Assembly (NCBI RefSeq): GCF_028748185.1
Contig: NZ_CP118164.1
Location: 992,001 to 1,056,000, forward strand
Origin: Bremerella sp. P1
GTDB lineage: Bacteria; Planctomycetota; Planctomycetia; Pirellulales; Pirellulaceae
Length of the DNA stretch: 64,000 nucleotides
Direction of reading: 5' to 3'
Shown here: piece after piece, positions 7,488-15,981 of the stretch
How the letters are laid out: every line of letters begins with the position of its first letter
How positions within the stretch are numbered: position 1 is the stretch's first letter
Program-made: the position numbers and the translations under genes
Notes under the pieces: model-generated
The model's database searches: none
The model's input: only the letters and a program-made list of their open reading frames with translations
What the model was told of the DNA's origin: nothing

Positions 7488-9935
7488 ATGCCTCGATTAC
7501 TGTCGCTCGCTCTGGGTCTGATTTTATTACTGGGATTTACGGATATTCTTAGCGCCGAAAAGCCTAAGGTTCTCGATCCGCGGCTTGAGCTGGAACTGAT
7601 TGCCGAGCAGCCTGACATCGTGACGCCGATTGGTATCACCTTCGATTCCGACGGGGCGCTGCTGGTGATTGAATCGCACACACATCATCGCAAGCCGGAC
7701 TACCAAGGCCCACCCAAGGATCGCATCCGTCGCTTTGCTGACACAGACGGCGATGGCAAGTTCGATACGTGGAGTACCTTCTACGAAGGGACCGAGGCCA
7801 CGATGAGCATCCTTTCCGCAAAGGATGGCACTGTTTATGTTGCGACACGGATGGAAGTCTTTCGTCTTCGCGATACTAACGGTGACCATGTCGCCGACAA
7901 GCGGGAAGAGATTGCCCATCTGGAAACGGCTGGACGGTATCCACACAACGGGCTGGCCGGTCTGACCATCGGCCCCGACAGCCTGCTGTACTTCGGACTG
8001 GGTGAAAACCTGGGCGAGCCTTACGCATTGGTCGGCAGCGACGGCACCAAACTTTCCGGTGGTGGCGAAGGCGGAACCATCTATCACTGCAATTTGGATG
8101 GCAGCGATCTACAGCTCATGGCGACCGGCGTATGGAATCCTTTCGGCATGATCTTCGATCCGGCCGGACGTTTGTATATGGTCGACAACGACCCCGACAG
8201 CCGCCCACCTTGTCGGCTTCTGCATATCGTCCCTGGTGGCGACTATGGTTATCAGTTCCGTTACGGGCGAACGGGCGTTCATCCGCTGCAAGCCTGGAAT
8301 GGCGAACTGCCAGGCACACTGCCAATGGTAGCCGCGACCGGCGAAGCCCCCAGCGGCGTGACGTGGTACCACGGCGAATTATGGGGTACCAGCTGGGGCG
8401 ATCATCGCATCGAAACCTTTCGCCTCGGCAACAATGGAGCAAGTGTGCAGGCAACGTTCCAGACGGTCGTGCAAGGAGATCACAACTTTCGCCCGGTCGA
8501 TTTTGCGATCGCTCCGGACGGATCGCTCTACTTCACCGACTGGGTCGACCGCAGCTATCCAGTGCACGGCAAGGGACGCATCTGGCGTTTGACTTGGAAG
8601 GAGAAGCCTGCCCCGAGCGAGGCGTTACCCCTTTCCACTGCGGAAGAGGAAGCGAAGGAACTGCGGAAGTCCCCTACCCTGGCAGCACTTGAGTACGACG
8701 ATCCGTTCCTGCATCAGGCCGCCGTCTATGGCTTTTCGCAGCGTGGCGTCGACATGCCGCTGGAAATCTGGAAAGAACTGCCCACGGGCGCACAGCGTTT
8801 GGGAATTCTCGAAGCGTATCGTTGGTCATTTGACACCAAGCAGGCCGAGGCTCCTCTACCGTTGCTTCGCGCCGCGCTGGACGATCGCGACGATCTTGTT
8901 CGCATTTATGCGATGCGGTGGATCGCCGATACGCAGGCCAAGAATTTTCTACCGCAGCTGAAAGAACGTCTTCAATCGCACACGCCGAGCGTTCGTGAGT
9001 TTCCCGTTTTGCTGAGCACCATTTCATGGCTCGAATCAGGCAGCGTGGGCGGCCGCAATGAGATTCTCGAACAACAGACGTTGGCCAACATTATTCGGGA
9101 CGAGAAGCAGTCGACGGCGTTACGGACGCTGGCTCTCAAACTGATCGATCCCCACAGCAAACAGCTCAGCGACGATACGCTCCAGGCATTAGCCCAATCC
9201 GCCGACAAGGACCTGGCCCGGCAGACGCTGCAGGTACTTTACCTTCGCGGCACCGAGCACGGCGAGAAGGTGGCAACTGAAATCGCCCTGAATGCTGACC
9301 GCAATCCCCAAGTACGCGCGATGGCAATCGTCGGGCTGTCTGATCACGCGAACGTTCACCTGGAAACGCTGCAGAAACTGGCGGCCGACGAAAACGAAAC
9401 GGTTCGCCAAGAAGCCAATCGCACGCTCGATGCGGATACGGTTGCCAATCCGATTTCTCCCGAGAAACTGGACCAATGGTTGGCTGCGATTGAGGGCGAA
9501 GCGGATGTCGAGGCAGGACGCCGTACGTTTCTTTCGTCCCAAGGAGGTTACTGCATTCGCTGTCACCGGTACGACGGCAGCGGCGCGGACGTAGGGCCCG
9601 ACCTGACCTACATCGGCCAACGCATGACACGCAAGCGTCTGCTGGAATCGATCCTCCAACCCAGCCAGGAAATCGCTCCGATGTACGTCCCCAAAGTCTT
9701 GCTGACTGACGACGGGCGATTGCATATCGGCTATCCAATTACCGACCCTAGCGTGAACGAAAGACGTCTCTTCGTCGACACGGCCGGGAAGCGGTTCGAG
9801 CTTGATCCCGAAGCCATCGAAGAGGAACGCGACTCGAACAAGTCGATCATGCCCGAAGGGTTTCAGCAGGTACTTTCGCCCGCGGAAATGCGTGACTTGA
9901 TCGGGTTTCTGATGGAAACGAGCGACGCGAAATAG
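7488..9935 (+). CDS. PVC-type beta-propeller / HEAT-repeat / cytochrome c protein
   Basis: This 815-residue exported protein has a signal peptide (LSLALGLILLLGF, ending near LSAE). A glucose/sorbosone-dehydrogenase-like beta-propeller spans about 30-370 (PIGITFDSDGALLVIESHTH, WNPFGMIFDPAGRLYMVDN, FTDWVDRSYPVHGKGRIWR). A helical HEAT-like region covers about 390-650. A C-terminal cytochrome c domain has one haem site, CIRCH at residues 689-693. This architecture is typical of planctomycetes, where it is thought to oxidise sugars or related compounds in the periplasm. The substrate is unknown. A 102-nt palindromic repeat follows 14 bp after the stop. Confidence 0.9.
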   Translation: MPRLLSLALGLILLLGFTDILSAEKPKVLDPRLELELIAEQPDIVTPIGITFDSDGALLVIESHTHHRKPDYQGPPKDRIRRFADTDGDGKFDTWSTFYEGTEATMSILSAKDGTVYVATRMEVFRLRDTNGDHVADKREEIAHLETAGRYPHNGLAGLTIGPDSLLYFGLGENLGEPYALVGSDGTKLSGGGEGGTIYHCNLDGSDLQLMATGVWNPFGMIFDPAGRLYMVDNDPDSRPPCRLLHIVPGGDYGYQFRYGRTGVHPLQAWNGELPGTLPMVAATGEAPSGVTWYHGELWGTSWGDHRIETFRLGNNGASVQATFQTVVQGDHNFRPVDFAIAPDGSLYFTDWVDRSYPVHGKGRIWRLTWKEKPAPSEALPLSTAEEEAKELRKSPTLAALEYDDPFLHQAAVYGFSQRGVDMPLEIWKELPTGAQRLGILEAYRWSFDTKQAEAPLPLLRAALDDRDDLVRIYAMRWIADTQAKNFLPQLKERLQSHTPSVREFPVLLSTISWLESGSVGGRNEILEQQTLANIIRDEKQSTALRTLALKLIDPHSKQLSDDTLQALAQSADKDLARQTLQVLYLRGTEHGEKVATEIALNADRNPQVRAMAIVGLSDHANVHLETLQKLAADENETVRQEANRTLDADTVANPISPEKLDQWLAAIEGEADVEAGRRTFLSSQGGYCIRCHRYDGSGADVGPDLTYIGQRMTRKRLLESILQPSQEIAPMYVPKVLLTDDGRLHIGYPITDPSVNERRLFVDTAGKRFELDPEAIEEERDSNKSIMPEGFQQVLSPAEMRDLIGFLMETSDAK

Positions 9936-9949
9936 CAGCGTACTCTTGT

Positions 9950-10051
9950 CCCCTCTCCCTTCCCAAGGGAGAGGGCTAGGGTGAGGGTTGGGAAGCGGGT
10001 ACCTGGATCGCCCCTCACCCTAACCCTCTCCCCAAAGGGGCGAGGGGACAG
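9950..10051. repeat. 102-nt intergenic G/C-rich palindromic repeat, copy 2
   Basis: This is the second full copy of the element at 1383-1484, the same length and differing at about a dozen positions, most of them in the linker and second half. It lies between the stop of the cytochrome gene (+) and the stop of the glycosylphosphotransferase gene (-), where a bidirectional terminator would be expected. Confidence 0.8.
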
Positions 10052-10089
10052 AATCTATTGGGCGAGCATTTCCCTTTAGGTCGATTCGC

Positions 10090-11499
10090 TTAGTATGCGT
10101 TCTTGCGTCCCAGCACCACCCAAACGGTCTCGAATAGAATTCGCAGGTCGAGCCAGATGCTCCACGTGCGGATGTACTCGTGGTCGCACTGAACACGGCG
10201 TTCCATCTTTTCAACGGTGTCTGTTTCGCCACGCCAGCCGCGGACCTGAGCCAGGCCAGTAATACCGGGTTTGACCTTGTGACGCAGCATGTAGTGATGG
10301 ATCAGCTTGCGATACTGTTCGTTATGTGCCGAAGCATGCGGACGCGGCCCCACCAACGACATCGTCCCGGACAATACGTTGAATAGCTGCGGCAGTTCGT
10401 CGATCGAAGACTTCCGCAGAAAGCCACCGATCGGCGTCAGCCGGCTATCGTTCTTCTGGGCTTGCTTGACATTGGGACCATCTTCGCAAACAGTCATGCT
10501 GCGAAACTTCCAGACCAGGATCTCTTGCCCGTCCAGACCATAGCGACGCTGACGGAAGAAGACAGGCCCCTTGGAAGTCAACTTCACCGCCAAGGCGACC
10601 AGCGCCATTGGGATCGACAACAACAGCAGTGCCAGCGATGCCAGGATGATATCGCTGACTCGCTTCAGGACACCGTCGACGCCCAACAGTGGGTTTTCGT
10701 AAACGCTGACCACCGGCAAGCCGCGAATATCAGACCAGCGCGAGTGCAGGATCTCGAACACGAAGAAGTCTGGCACGATGTAAACCGAGGCGGTCGTGTC
10801 CCCAAGATGGTTCAGTACGTTGCGAATACGTGATTCGGCACGCATGGGGAACGTAATGTAAATGCGATGCACGTCACCACGCTTAGCCGCTTCGACCAGG
10901 TCGTGCAGGTTTCCGACGCAAGCCCCAAGGCTATCGGGAATTTCCGGCAAACGTTCGCTCGGGCGGTCGTCGTAAAAACCGGCGACTCGCATTCCCAGGT
11001 CAGGCGTATCTTTGATGTTTTGAGCAAGTTGAATACTGAGTTCATTCACTCCGACGATCGCCACGCCATGCTGATTCATCCCGCTGGCCAACATCCAACG
11101 GAGCACCGTACGGATGATCATCCGCGAGACAGTAAGCAGGAGCGGCGTGATCAAAAACCACGAAACGAGCGTGTAGCGATTGAACGGGTGATCGTAACGA
11201 AAGACGGTAGCCAGCAGGACAAGTAGCGCAAGTGACACCGCCCAGGTCATTGCTCCACACCAGACTTCTCGTTCGGTGGAAACACCCCGCCAGTTGCGAT
11301 AGACGCCTGTGAATTCGGCCACCACATAAAAGATGGCCAACGCGGCCGCCACGGCCAGTTGATGATCACCAACCGGAGTACCGCCAGACCACATGACGGC
11401 CAGGATCATCCCCACGATGATCGCCGCCGCATCTGCTACACGGTAGAGACCATCGAGGAGGGTCGATTTATGTTGAATTTGTCGAAGTGGATTGCTCAT
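10090..11499 (-). CDS. Undecaprenyl-phosphate sugar phosphotransferase (WcaJ/PssY type)
   Basis: This 469-residue inner-membrane enzyme would start exopolysaccharide repeat-unit synthesis by moving a sugar-1-phosphate from a UDP-sugar onto undecaprenyl phosphate. Four to five transmembrane segments lie in residues 20-130 and another near 275-300 (VSDIILASLALLLLSI). Between them is a Rossmann-like domain (GVAIVGVNELSIQLA). The catalytic bacterial sugar transferase domain has KLTSKGPVFFRQRRYGLDG, FRSM, RKSSIDELPQLFNVL and GPRPH, with the C-terminal KPGITGLAQVRGWRGETDT typical of the family. Glucose as substrate is inferred from overall similarity. Related polysaccharide genes are scattered in this window. 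Confidence 0.9.
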   Translation of the reverse strand: MSNPLRQIQHKSTLLDGLYRVADAAAIIVGMILAVMWSGGTPVGDHQLAVAAALAIFYVVAEFTGVYRNWRGVSTEREVWCGAMTWAVSLALLVLLATVFRYDHPFNRYTLVSWFLITPLLLTVSRMIIRTVLRWMLASGMNQHGVAIVGVNELSIQLAQNIKDTPDLGMRVAGFYDDRPSERLPEIPDSLGACVGNLHDLVEAAKRGDVHRIYITFPMRAESRIRNVLNHLGDTTASVYIVPDFFVFEILHSRWSDIRGLPVVSVYENPLLGVDGVLKRVSDIILASLALLLLSIPMALVALAVKLTSKGPVFFRQRRYGLDGQEILVWKFRSMTVCEDGPNVKQAQKNDSRLTPIGGFLRKSSIDELPQLFNVLSGTMSLVGPRPHASAHNEQYRKLIHHYMLRHKVKPGITGLAQVRGWRGETDTVEKMERRVQCDHEYIRTWSIWLDLRILFETVWVVLGRKNAY

Positions 11500-11671
11500 C
11501 GCGGTTGCCTGACGTCAAGGCGCATGCGCCCCTGGGATTCGAATTCAGGCAAATATAGGTCAGCCCCCTCAGCCGCGGAAAGAAATACAATCGGCCAGCT
11601 ATGATCTCGCAGAACACCGTTAGCGAGTGTAGCGATCGCAACGATTATTCATGGCCCAATCACGTTCTTAT

Positions 11672-11698
11672 CCCCCTCGCCCCTCGCGGGAGAGGGGG
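11672..11698. repeat. Short C-rich/G-rich hairpin related to the 102-nt repeat
   Basis: The arms CCCCCTC and GAGGGGG flank a C/G-rich centre. The element sits between the glycosylphosphotransferase start and the AsmA-like gene stop, 10 bp beyond the latter, so it may end that transcript. Its composition matches one half of the longer repeat. Confidence 0.5.
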
Positions 11699-11707
11699 CA
11701 GAACATG

Positions 11708-13204
11708 CTAAAGATCAACCGCTTCGCTCAGGTCGATTTCAATCTCGGGCGCGGCTGGGTCTTGGTTATCTCCTGGCGGGGCATCGGAACCTTCGGCTGC
11801 CTCTTGGGCTCGTTTCAGAAGTCGCTTAAACAGACCTTCCCGTGGGGCTGCCTCCGGATCGGTCGTGTTTTGCTCGCCTTGCTTGGCCTCGCGTCGCTCA
11901 CGCATTTGATCCAGCAGGCCCCCTTCGCGATTGGCGTTTTCCAGCAGCGAGCCAGCCATGTTGAGGATGCCATCTACGTCGATCTCGCCCTCTTCCCCTT
12001 CGAGATCGAGCTTGATCTGATCGTTGTTAAGAAAATCACGCAGCGTTGATTCGGCGGTTGCCATCAGCGACTGACCGAGACGATCTTTGTCGATAATTGG
12101 CTGATCAAGCGTACCGACAATCGGGATTTCGATCGTCTTACCTCGCAGTGCCGACAGGAGCGGACGCGGGAGTTCGCCCTCCTCGAGTTCCTCCACGGGA
12201 TCGAGCGGCATCGGTATTTCGGCGATCAGATTAAGGGACTTATCGAGGCCCACGAACCCGCGTGTCCGCACACGCAAGTTGCCGATGCCGAAGTCGAGCC
12301 CTTCGTGATAGACCTGTTTATCGGCGAGTTCGAAGTTGATCGTGCAGTCGGAAAAGACTTCCACCGACGGCCCGAGGCCGATGAACTCGGTGATCTTCTT
12401 CACCAGCGGCGTTTTACCGGTGAGCCGGGCCTTGTGAATCGTCATTTGGCCTTTGCCGACCGAACTCTGACGATCGGCCAACGGAACGCGAATGTCCGAG
12501 AGCGACAGCGAGACCTCTCCGTCGACCTGGGTCACGCCGGTGACGATCGGGGCGACGAACTTGAGCATGTCGTCGCACATCTCTTGGGTCATTGCCTGGT
12601 GGTCCATCAGGGTCGCTTCGGGAATGAGCAGCGATGGCCCTTCTTCTTCGCTACGACCAGGACGTAGCTGGGCGAGGAAGCCGATATTTTCAAATCCCCA
12701 GGGTTTCTCTGCCCCTGGCTTCTTGACCTGTAGCGTGGCATCGATCACCCGCACGTCGATCGTTCGCTGTAGCGCGGCTTCGACTTGTTCCTGGTCCAAG
12801 GAAGGGGCATCCCCGGCTCCATCGGTGACCAGGTCGGCCTCTTCGTTAGGCAATTCGACCACGATCAGCGGCTCTTCGATCGTGAGATTCCCAAGTTGGC
12901 GCGGCTTGGTGATCAGTTGGAAGAGAGTCACATCGTTGGCGATCCGCGGAACACCGACGTTGTACTTGCCTTCGTTTTGCTGAATCCGAAGGTTGCCAAT
13001 TTCGGTCGGGCGAAACCACCCCACGGAAACCGAGCCGACCGAAACGGCGACTTCTTTGCCGTTAAAGAGATGATTCAACAGAAAGCTACGCACCGGCCCA
13101 TAGCCGATGAGCATGGGAGCCGCGAGCACCAAGACGATCAGCAGTACGATCACACCGCTGGCAAACCCGAGCAACTTGCCCCAATGCTTTTTCAGAAAAT
13201 TCAT
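11708..13204 (-). CDS. AsmA-like membrane-anchored protein of unknown function
   Basis: The 498-residue product has one N-terminal transmembrane segment (LLGFASGVIVLLIVLVLAAPML) and then a long beta-rich region with phrases such as VSVGSVSVGWFRPTEIGNL and LGNLTIEEPLIVV. These resemble the AsmA/TamB-type repeats of envelope lipid-transport or assembly proteins. Residues about 310-340 give GLDFGIGNLRVRTRGFVGLD followed by IEIPIVGTLDQPII, which is AsmA C-terminal-like. The tail (about 430-498) is charged and low in complexity. It should face the periplasm. Membership of the AsmA group is an inference from pattern, not from a conserved catalytic motif. Confidence 0.65.
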   Translation of the reverse strand: MNFLKKHWGKLLGFASGVIVLLIVLVLAAPMLIGYGPVRSFLLNHLFNGKEVAVSVGSVSVGWFRPTEIGNLRIQQNEGKYNVGVPRIANDVTLFQLITKPRQLGNLTIEEPLIVVELPNEEADLVTDGAGDAPSLDQEQVEAALQRTIDVRVIDATLQVKKPGAEKPWGFENIGFLAQLRPGRSEEEGPSLLIPEATLMDHQAMTQEMCDDMLKFVAPIVTGVTQVDGEVSLSLSDIRVPLADRQSSVGKGQMTIHKARLTGKTPLVKKITEFIGLGPSVEVFSDCTINFELADKQVYHEGLDFGIGNLRVRTRGFVGLDKSLNLIAEIPMPLDPVEELEEGELPRPLLSALRGKTIEIPIVGTLDQPIIDKDRLGQSLMATAESTLRDFLNNDQIKLDLEGEEGEIDVDGILNMAGSLLENANREGGLLDQMRERREAKQGEQNTTDPEAAPREGLFKRLLKRAQEAAEGSDAPPGDNQDPAAPEIEIDLSEAVDL

Positions 13205-13249
13205 GGCGTGACATCCGGAAGTGTTCGCCCAGCCCGCCGATCGCGCCGC

Positions 13250-13281
13250 GTCCCCTCACCCGGCTTGCGAGAGAGGGGACT
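13250..13281. repeat. Short GTCCCCTC/GAGGGGAC hairpin
   Basis: The arms GTCCCCTC and GAGGGGAC enclose about 16 nt. It lies between tpx (stop at 13296) and the start of the AsmA-like gene, and could terminate tpx. It shares composition with the longer intergenic repeat. Confidence 0.5.
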
Positions 13282-13295
13282 GGCGATAGGTTGAC

Positions 13296-13817
13296 TTACA
13301 GGGCCGAATTCAACGCGGCCAAGGCAGCGTCGTAGTTAGGTTCTTCGGTCACTTCCTTGCAAGTTTCAGCATAGACGACCTTGCCGTCCTTATCGAGAAC
13401 AAACGTGCCGCGAGCCAGCAGTTTCAGCTCATCGATCAGCATGCCGTAGTTGTTGCCGAAGCTGCGATCCTGGTAATCGCTGTACTGCTTGATGTTCTCG
13501 ATGCCTTCGGCACCGCAGAAACGATTTTGAGCGAATGGCAAGTCCAGGCTGATGGTCAGGGCGTTGATCTTGTCGCCGAGGTCGCCCAGCTTTTCGTTGA
13601 ACTTCTTGGTCTGCGTTTGGCAAACGCCGGTGTCCAGCGAAGGAACAACGCTCATGATGGTGGGCTTGCCCTTGACGTCGGCCACGGTGATGGCGGTCAG
13701 GCCTTCTGGGCCGAAGGCGTGCAGCTTGAAGTCAGGAGCGTCCTGACCAACTGTCACTTCTTCGCCGACCAGGGTCATGGGGTTGCCTTTGAACGTAATC
13801 GCTGCGGGGCGGCTCAT
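13296..13817 (-). CDS. tpx: Thiol peroxidase (atypical 2-Cys peroxiredoxin)
   Basis: From the ATG at 13817, which has a strong GAGGAAG ribosome-binding site upstream, the protein is 173 residues, close to the 165-175 usual for Tpx. It reduces hydrogen peroxide and organic peroxides using thioredoxin. The peroxidatic cysteine is Cys66 in VVPSLDTGVCQTQT, and the resolving cysteine is Cys101 in FAQNRFCGAEG, the pattern of the Tpx subgroup. A longer in-frame start at 13868 lacks a matching ribosome-binding site. A terminator for the upstream BON gene separates the two, so tpx probably has its own promoter in 13818-13985. Confidence 0.93.
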   Translation of the reverse strand: MSRPAAITFKGNPMTLVGEEVTVGQDAPDFKLHAFGPEGLTAITVADVKGKPTIMSVVPSLDTGVCQTQTKKFNEKLGDLGDKINALTISLDLPFAQNRFCGAEGIENIKQYSDYQDRSFGNNYGMLIDELKLLARGTFVLDKDGKVVYAETCKEVTEEPNYDAALAALNSAL

Positions 13818-13985
13818 GGAACTTCCTCTTCTAATGAATGTTGCCGTTGGCAAGTGGGTTTCAAACAAAGGCGCATTGTGACGCGCCGCCGGGGGTGTTT
13901 GAAGAGGGCGTCGCCTGTATGGCGAGTTTTCAGTTTGAAGTGTTCCGTTTTCAGGAAGAAATCAGGGCAGGCCCATTCGAAATGA

Positions 13986-14019
13986 AAAATGCCACCCGGC
14001 TTGCACCTGGTGGCATTTT
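13986..14019 (-). terminator. Rho-independent terminator after the BON gene
   Basis: On the minus strand the hairpin AAAATGCCACC / GGTGGCATTTT (11 bp arms) is followed by a run of T. It lies 56 bp after the stop of the BON-domain gene and upstream of tpx. Confidence 0.8.
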
Positions 14020-14075
14020 CACTTTATGGGAATGGATCGTTGACCGTTGATCTTCGTCCGAAGAATGCGGACCGA

Positions 14076-14294
14076 TTAACGCCAATCGACTTCCAGTTGA
14101 TTTTCAACTTCATGAACCCCGTCCAAGCGGCGAACCGTTTCCTGGGCCATCTGCTTATGAAAATAGCTGCCCACGCGTCCCTTCAAAACGACGCGACCTT
14201 CGCTGTCTTCCACTTCAAGGTGGCGACCAGGAAAGTGGGGGCTGGCGGACAGGGCCTGGTGAACATTACTCGCAATCGCGGTCATGTCTTGCAT
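14076..14294 (-). CDS. Small BON-domain protein
   Basis: The likely start at 14294 gives 72 residues consisting of little more than one BON domain: VHQALSASPHFPGRHLEVED, then GRVVLKGRVGSYFHKQMAQE and GVHEVENQLEV. BON domains bind membranes or other ligands in osmotic-stress and transport proteins. No signal peptide is visible, so a cytoplasmic place is likely. A longer in-frame ORF to 14528 runs through a palindromic intergenic repeat, which argues against it. A GTG directly before the ATG is an equally possible start, and GTGAGG upstream could serve as the ribosome-binding site. Confidence 0.75.
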   Translation of the reverse strand: MQDMTAIASNVHQALSASPHFPGRHLEVEDSEGRVVLKGRVGSYFHKQMAQETVRRLDGVHEVENQLEVDWR

Positions 14295-14465
14295 CACGGG
14301 TGCCTCACGATGGGGAATGAGATGGGGGAATTCGCATGGAAGTGCTATCACTGCTATCGGAGATTCCCTTAGGCTAACCTCAACGGATTTTCCGTCCGGA
14401 CTGCCAAGCCGACCGAAACGATACCGGCTGGTCCGGTTGTAACGATTACCAAGCATCCTCCTGGT

Positions 14466-14495
14466 TCCCTCGCCCCTGGGAGGGGAGGGGCGAGC
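14466..14495. repeat. Short CCCTCGCCCC/GGGGCGAG hairpin
   Basis: The arms CTCGCCCC and GGGGCGAG form a hairpin between the BON gene and the stop of the next minus-strand gene. It is a half-unit relative of the 102-nt repeat. Confidence 0.5.
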
Positions 14496-14521
14496 AGGCA
14501 AGAGGGTTGATCTCTCTGGCT

Positions 14522-14875
14522 TTACCAAACGCTCCCAGGCTTTCCGTGCCGGTAATCTGACCCTAGAGAGGCAACGTAACTACACATCACGCGATAAGAG
14601 CTCTTTTCAGCCGTTTCATCGACGAATCCCACTAAGCGAAACTCATGGTTCACCAGGTAGTCAAAGTAGCCGGGAAGATCATTGCCGTCTTCTAGAGCGT
14701 CAATTTCATCAAGTCCGATTGATTCATCGAGAGACTTGAAATCCAAGGCCGTCAGCTGAGAGCAATCCAGCAATTCCTCTTGCTCTTTTTTGCCGAGTGC
14801 ATCCCACCATCGTTTGACGGGCACAAGCTCGACGGGAGTTAGCGATTCGGAAATATCCGCTGGAAGTTCGTTCAT
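14522..14875 (-). CDS. Hypothetical acidic protein
   Basis: The ATG at 14875 gives 117 residues (MNELPADISESLTPVELV, WWDALGKKEQEELLDCSQL, ending HGKPGSVW). The protein is acidic and has no signal peptide or recognised domain. A GTG at 14932 in the same frame is an alternative start. In the next frame, an ATG at 14996 opens a signal-like stretch (KVLVFLLFSLVGLVYAF) that runs into this gene, so a frameshift joining the two is possible. No clear ribosome-binding site marks either start. It has no recognised link to its neighbours. Confidence 0.5.
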   Translation of the reverse strand: MNELPADISESLTPVELVPVKRWWDALGKKEQEELLDCSQLTALDFKSLDESIGLDEIDALEDGNDLPGYFDYLVNHEFRLVGFVDETAEKSSYRVMCSYVASLGSDYRHGKPGSVW

Positions 14876-15272
14876 CGAATTCGGAGAGCAATCTAGATCG
14901 CTGGCAATTGGAAACGAAAACGAGAAGTCCACTATCGAAAGCGTAAACTAAGCCGACCAGACTGAACAGCAGAAAGACAAGTACCTTGCCAGGCATCGCT
15001 TTTCATTTAACTGGCTAAGCTCGAGGGAAACTCGCTGCTGTAGGAGATCCATCGTCGAAAACCGTCTCGGCATACCTTATACGTTTGTCGATGACAATCT
15101 ACTTCCTGCGAATCGGAACCGACCGCGTCATCTGTTCCCAAGCCATGGTCCTCGCTCGTGAGAGCTCATTCGGACCAATAACAATGCCGGTAATCGAGAG
15201 GACACGAGAAGAATCTGATTTGGCATTTCACGTGTTCGGTCAACACTTGGCTCGATGCCGGCGTGATCCCCT
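14876..15272. other. Spacer of about 400 bp with no firm gene
   Basis: The stretch between two minus-strand unknowns holds the possible frameshifted start at 14996 and a 67-residue plus-strand ORF (15085-15288) with no recognisable features. No tRNA, terminator or strong promoter was seen. The sequence is less G/C-rich than the genes around it. Confidence 0.4.
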
Positions 15273-15758
15273 TCACCCGCGCACGTAGTCATCCCAATCA
15301 TCTTCCGGCTCTTCTAGAACACGTTCCTCGTAGTCATCTGGAATCTTATCGAGTGCAGCGGGAAGCCACTCTCCTTTTGACTTTCGATAGCACTTTTTAC
15401 GATAGGCGAACTTCTTGACGATGCTTTCGATCTCTTTCAGCAGATTCGTCTTTTCGTACCAGATCGATCCGCATTCGCCGCATCCCCAGTAGGGGTCTTC
15501 TTTCTTTTTGCCCTCGACGTAGTCAACGAGGCCAGAACATCCCGAAACCGGGCAACGATACTGGGGCTTGGAGATAACCGTACCTTCCTTACCAGCGACG
15601 ACCGCGGAAGGATTAATCTTCGTATATTCATGACAACGAGGGCATTCGATGCCCAACTCTGTCCACTTACTCTTGGCGCACCTTCGAATCATATCCGCCT
15701 GCTTCGTTTTCAGCGGATAGAATCGTTCGCCGCATTCCTCACATACTGCTGAAGACAT
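15273..15758 (-). CDS. Hypothetical zinc-ribbon protein
   Basis: This 161-residue protein has a good GGAGG ribosome-binding site before the ATG at 15758. It carries several paired cysteines: CEEC near the N-terminus, CPRCHEY at about 39-42, CPVSGC near 70 and CGECGSIWYEK near 92-95. This suggests two or three zinc ribbons. The CGECGSIWY form looks like a treble-clef ribbon in nucleic-acid-binding or stress proteins. A basic helix (KKFAYRKKCYRKSK) and an acidic C-terminus follow. Cytoplasmic. Function unknown; nucleic-acid or protein binding is inference. Confidence 0.7.
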   Translation of the reverse strand: MSSAVCEECGERFYPLKTKQADMIRRCAKSKWTELGIECPRCHEYTKINPSAVVAGKEGTVISKPQYRCPVSGCSGLVDYVEGKKKEDPYWGCGECGSIWYEKTNLLKEIESIVKKFAYRKKCYRKSKGEWLPAALDKIPDDYEERVLEEPEDDWDDYVRG

Positions 15759-15981
15759 CGGGGACCTCCGCGATCATAAATCGCAGCATTGACAAGTATT
15801 AGAAGGCTCTGCCTTTGAAGTACAAGCGGCAATAGATTCCGCCCAAAGCCGGAGTGTAGCCAGTGCTTTGGGGCTTGTCACATAGATTTCGGCGCAGATG
15901 AACAAGCGATGCTCATCAAAGGCAAGGACCCCAGCTAAGCAGACTACCGGGATCCTGGTTCGATCTGAGTAACCGGATTGG

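Noticed and set aside
15085-15288. A 67-residue plus-strand reading frame in a spacer
   Set aside because: No features, no clear ribosome-binding site, and it runs into the opposite-strand zinc-ribbon gene.
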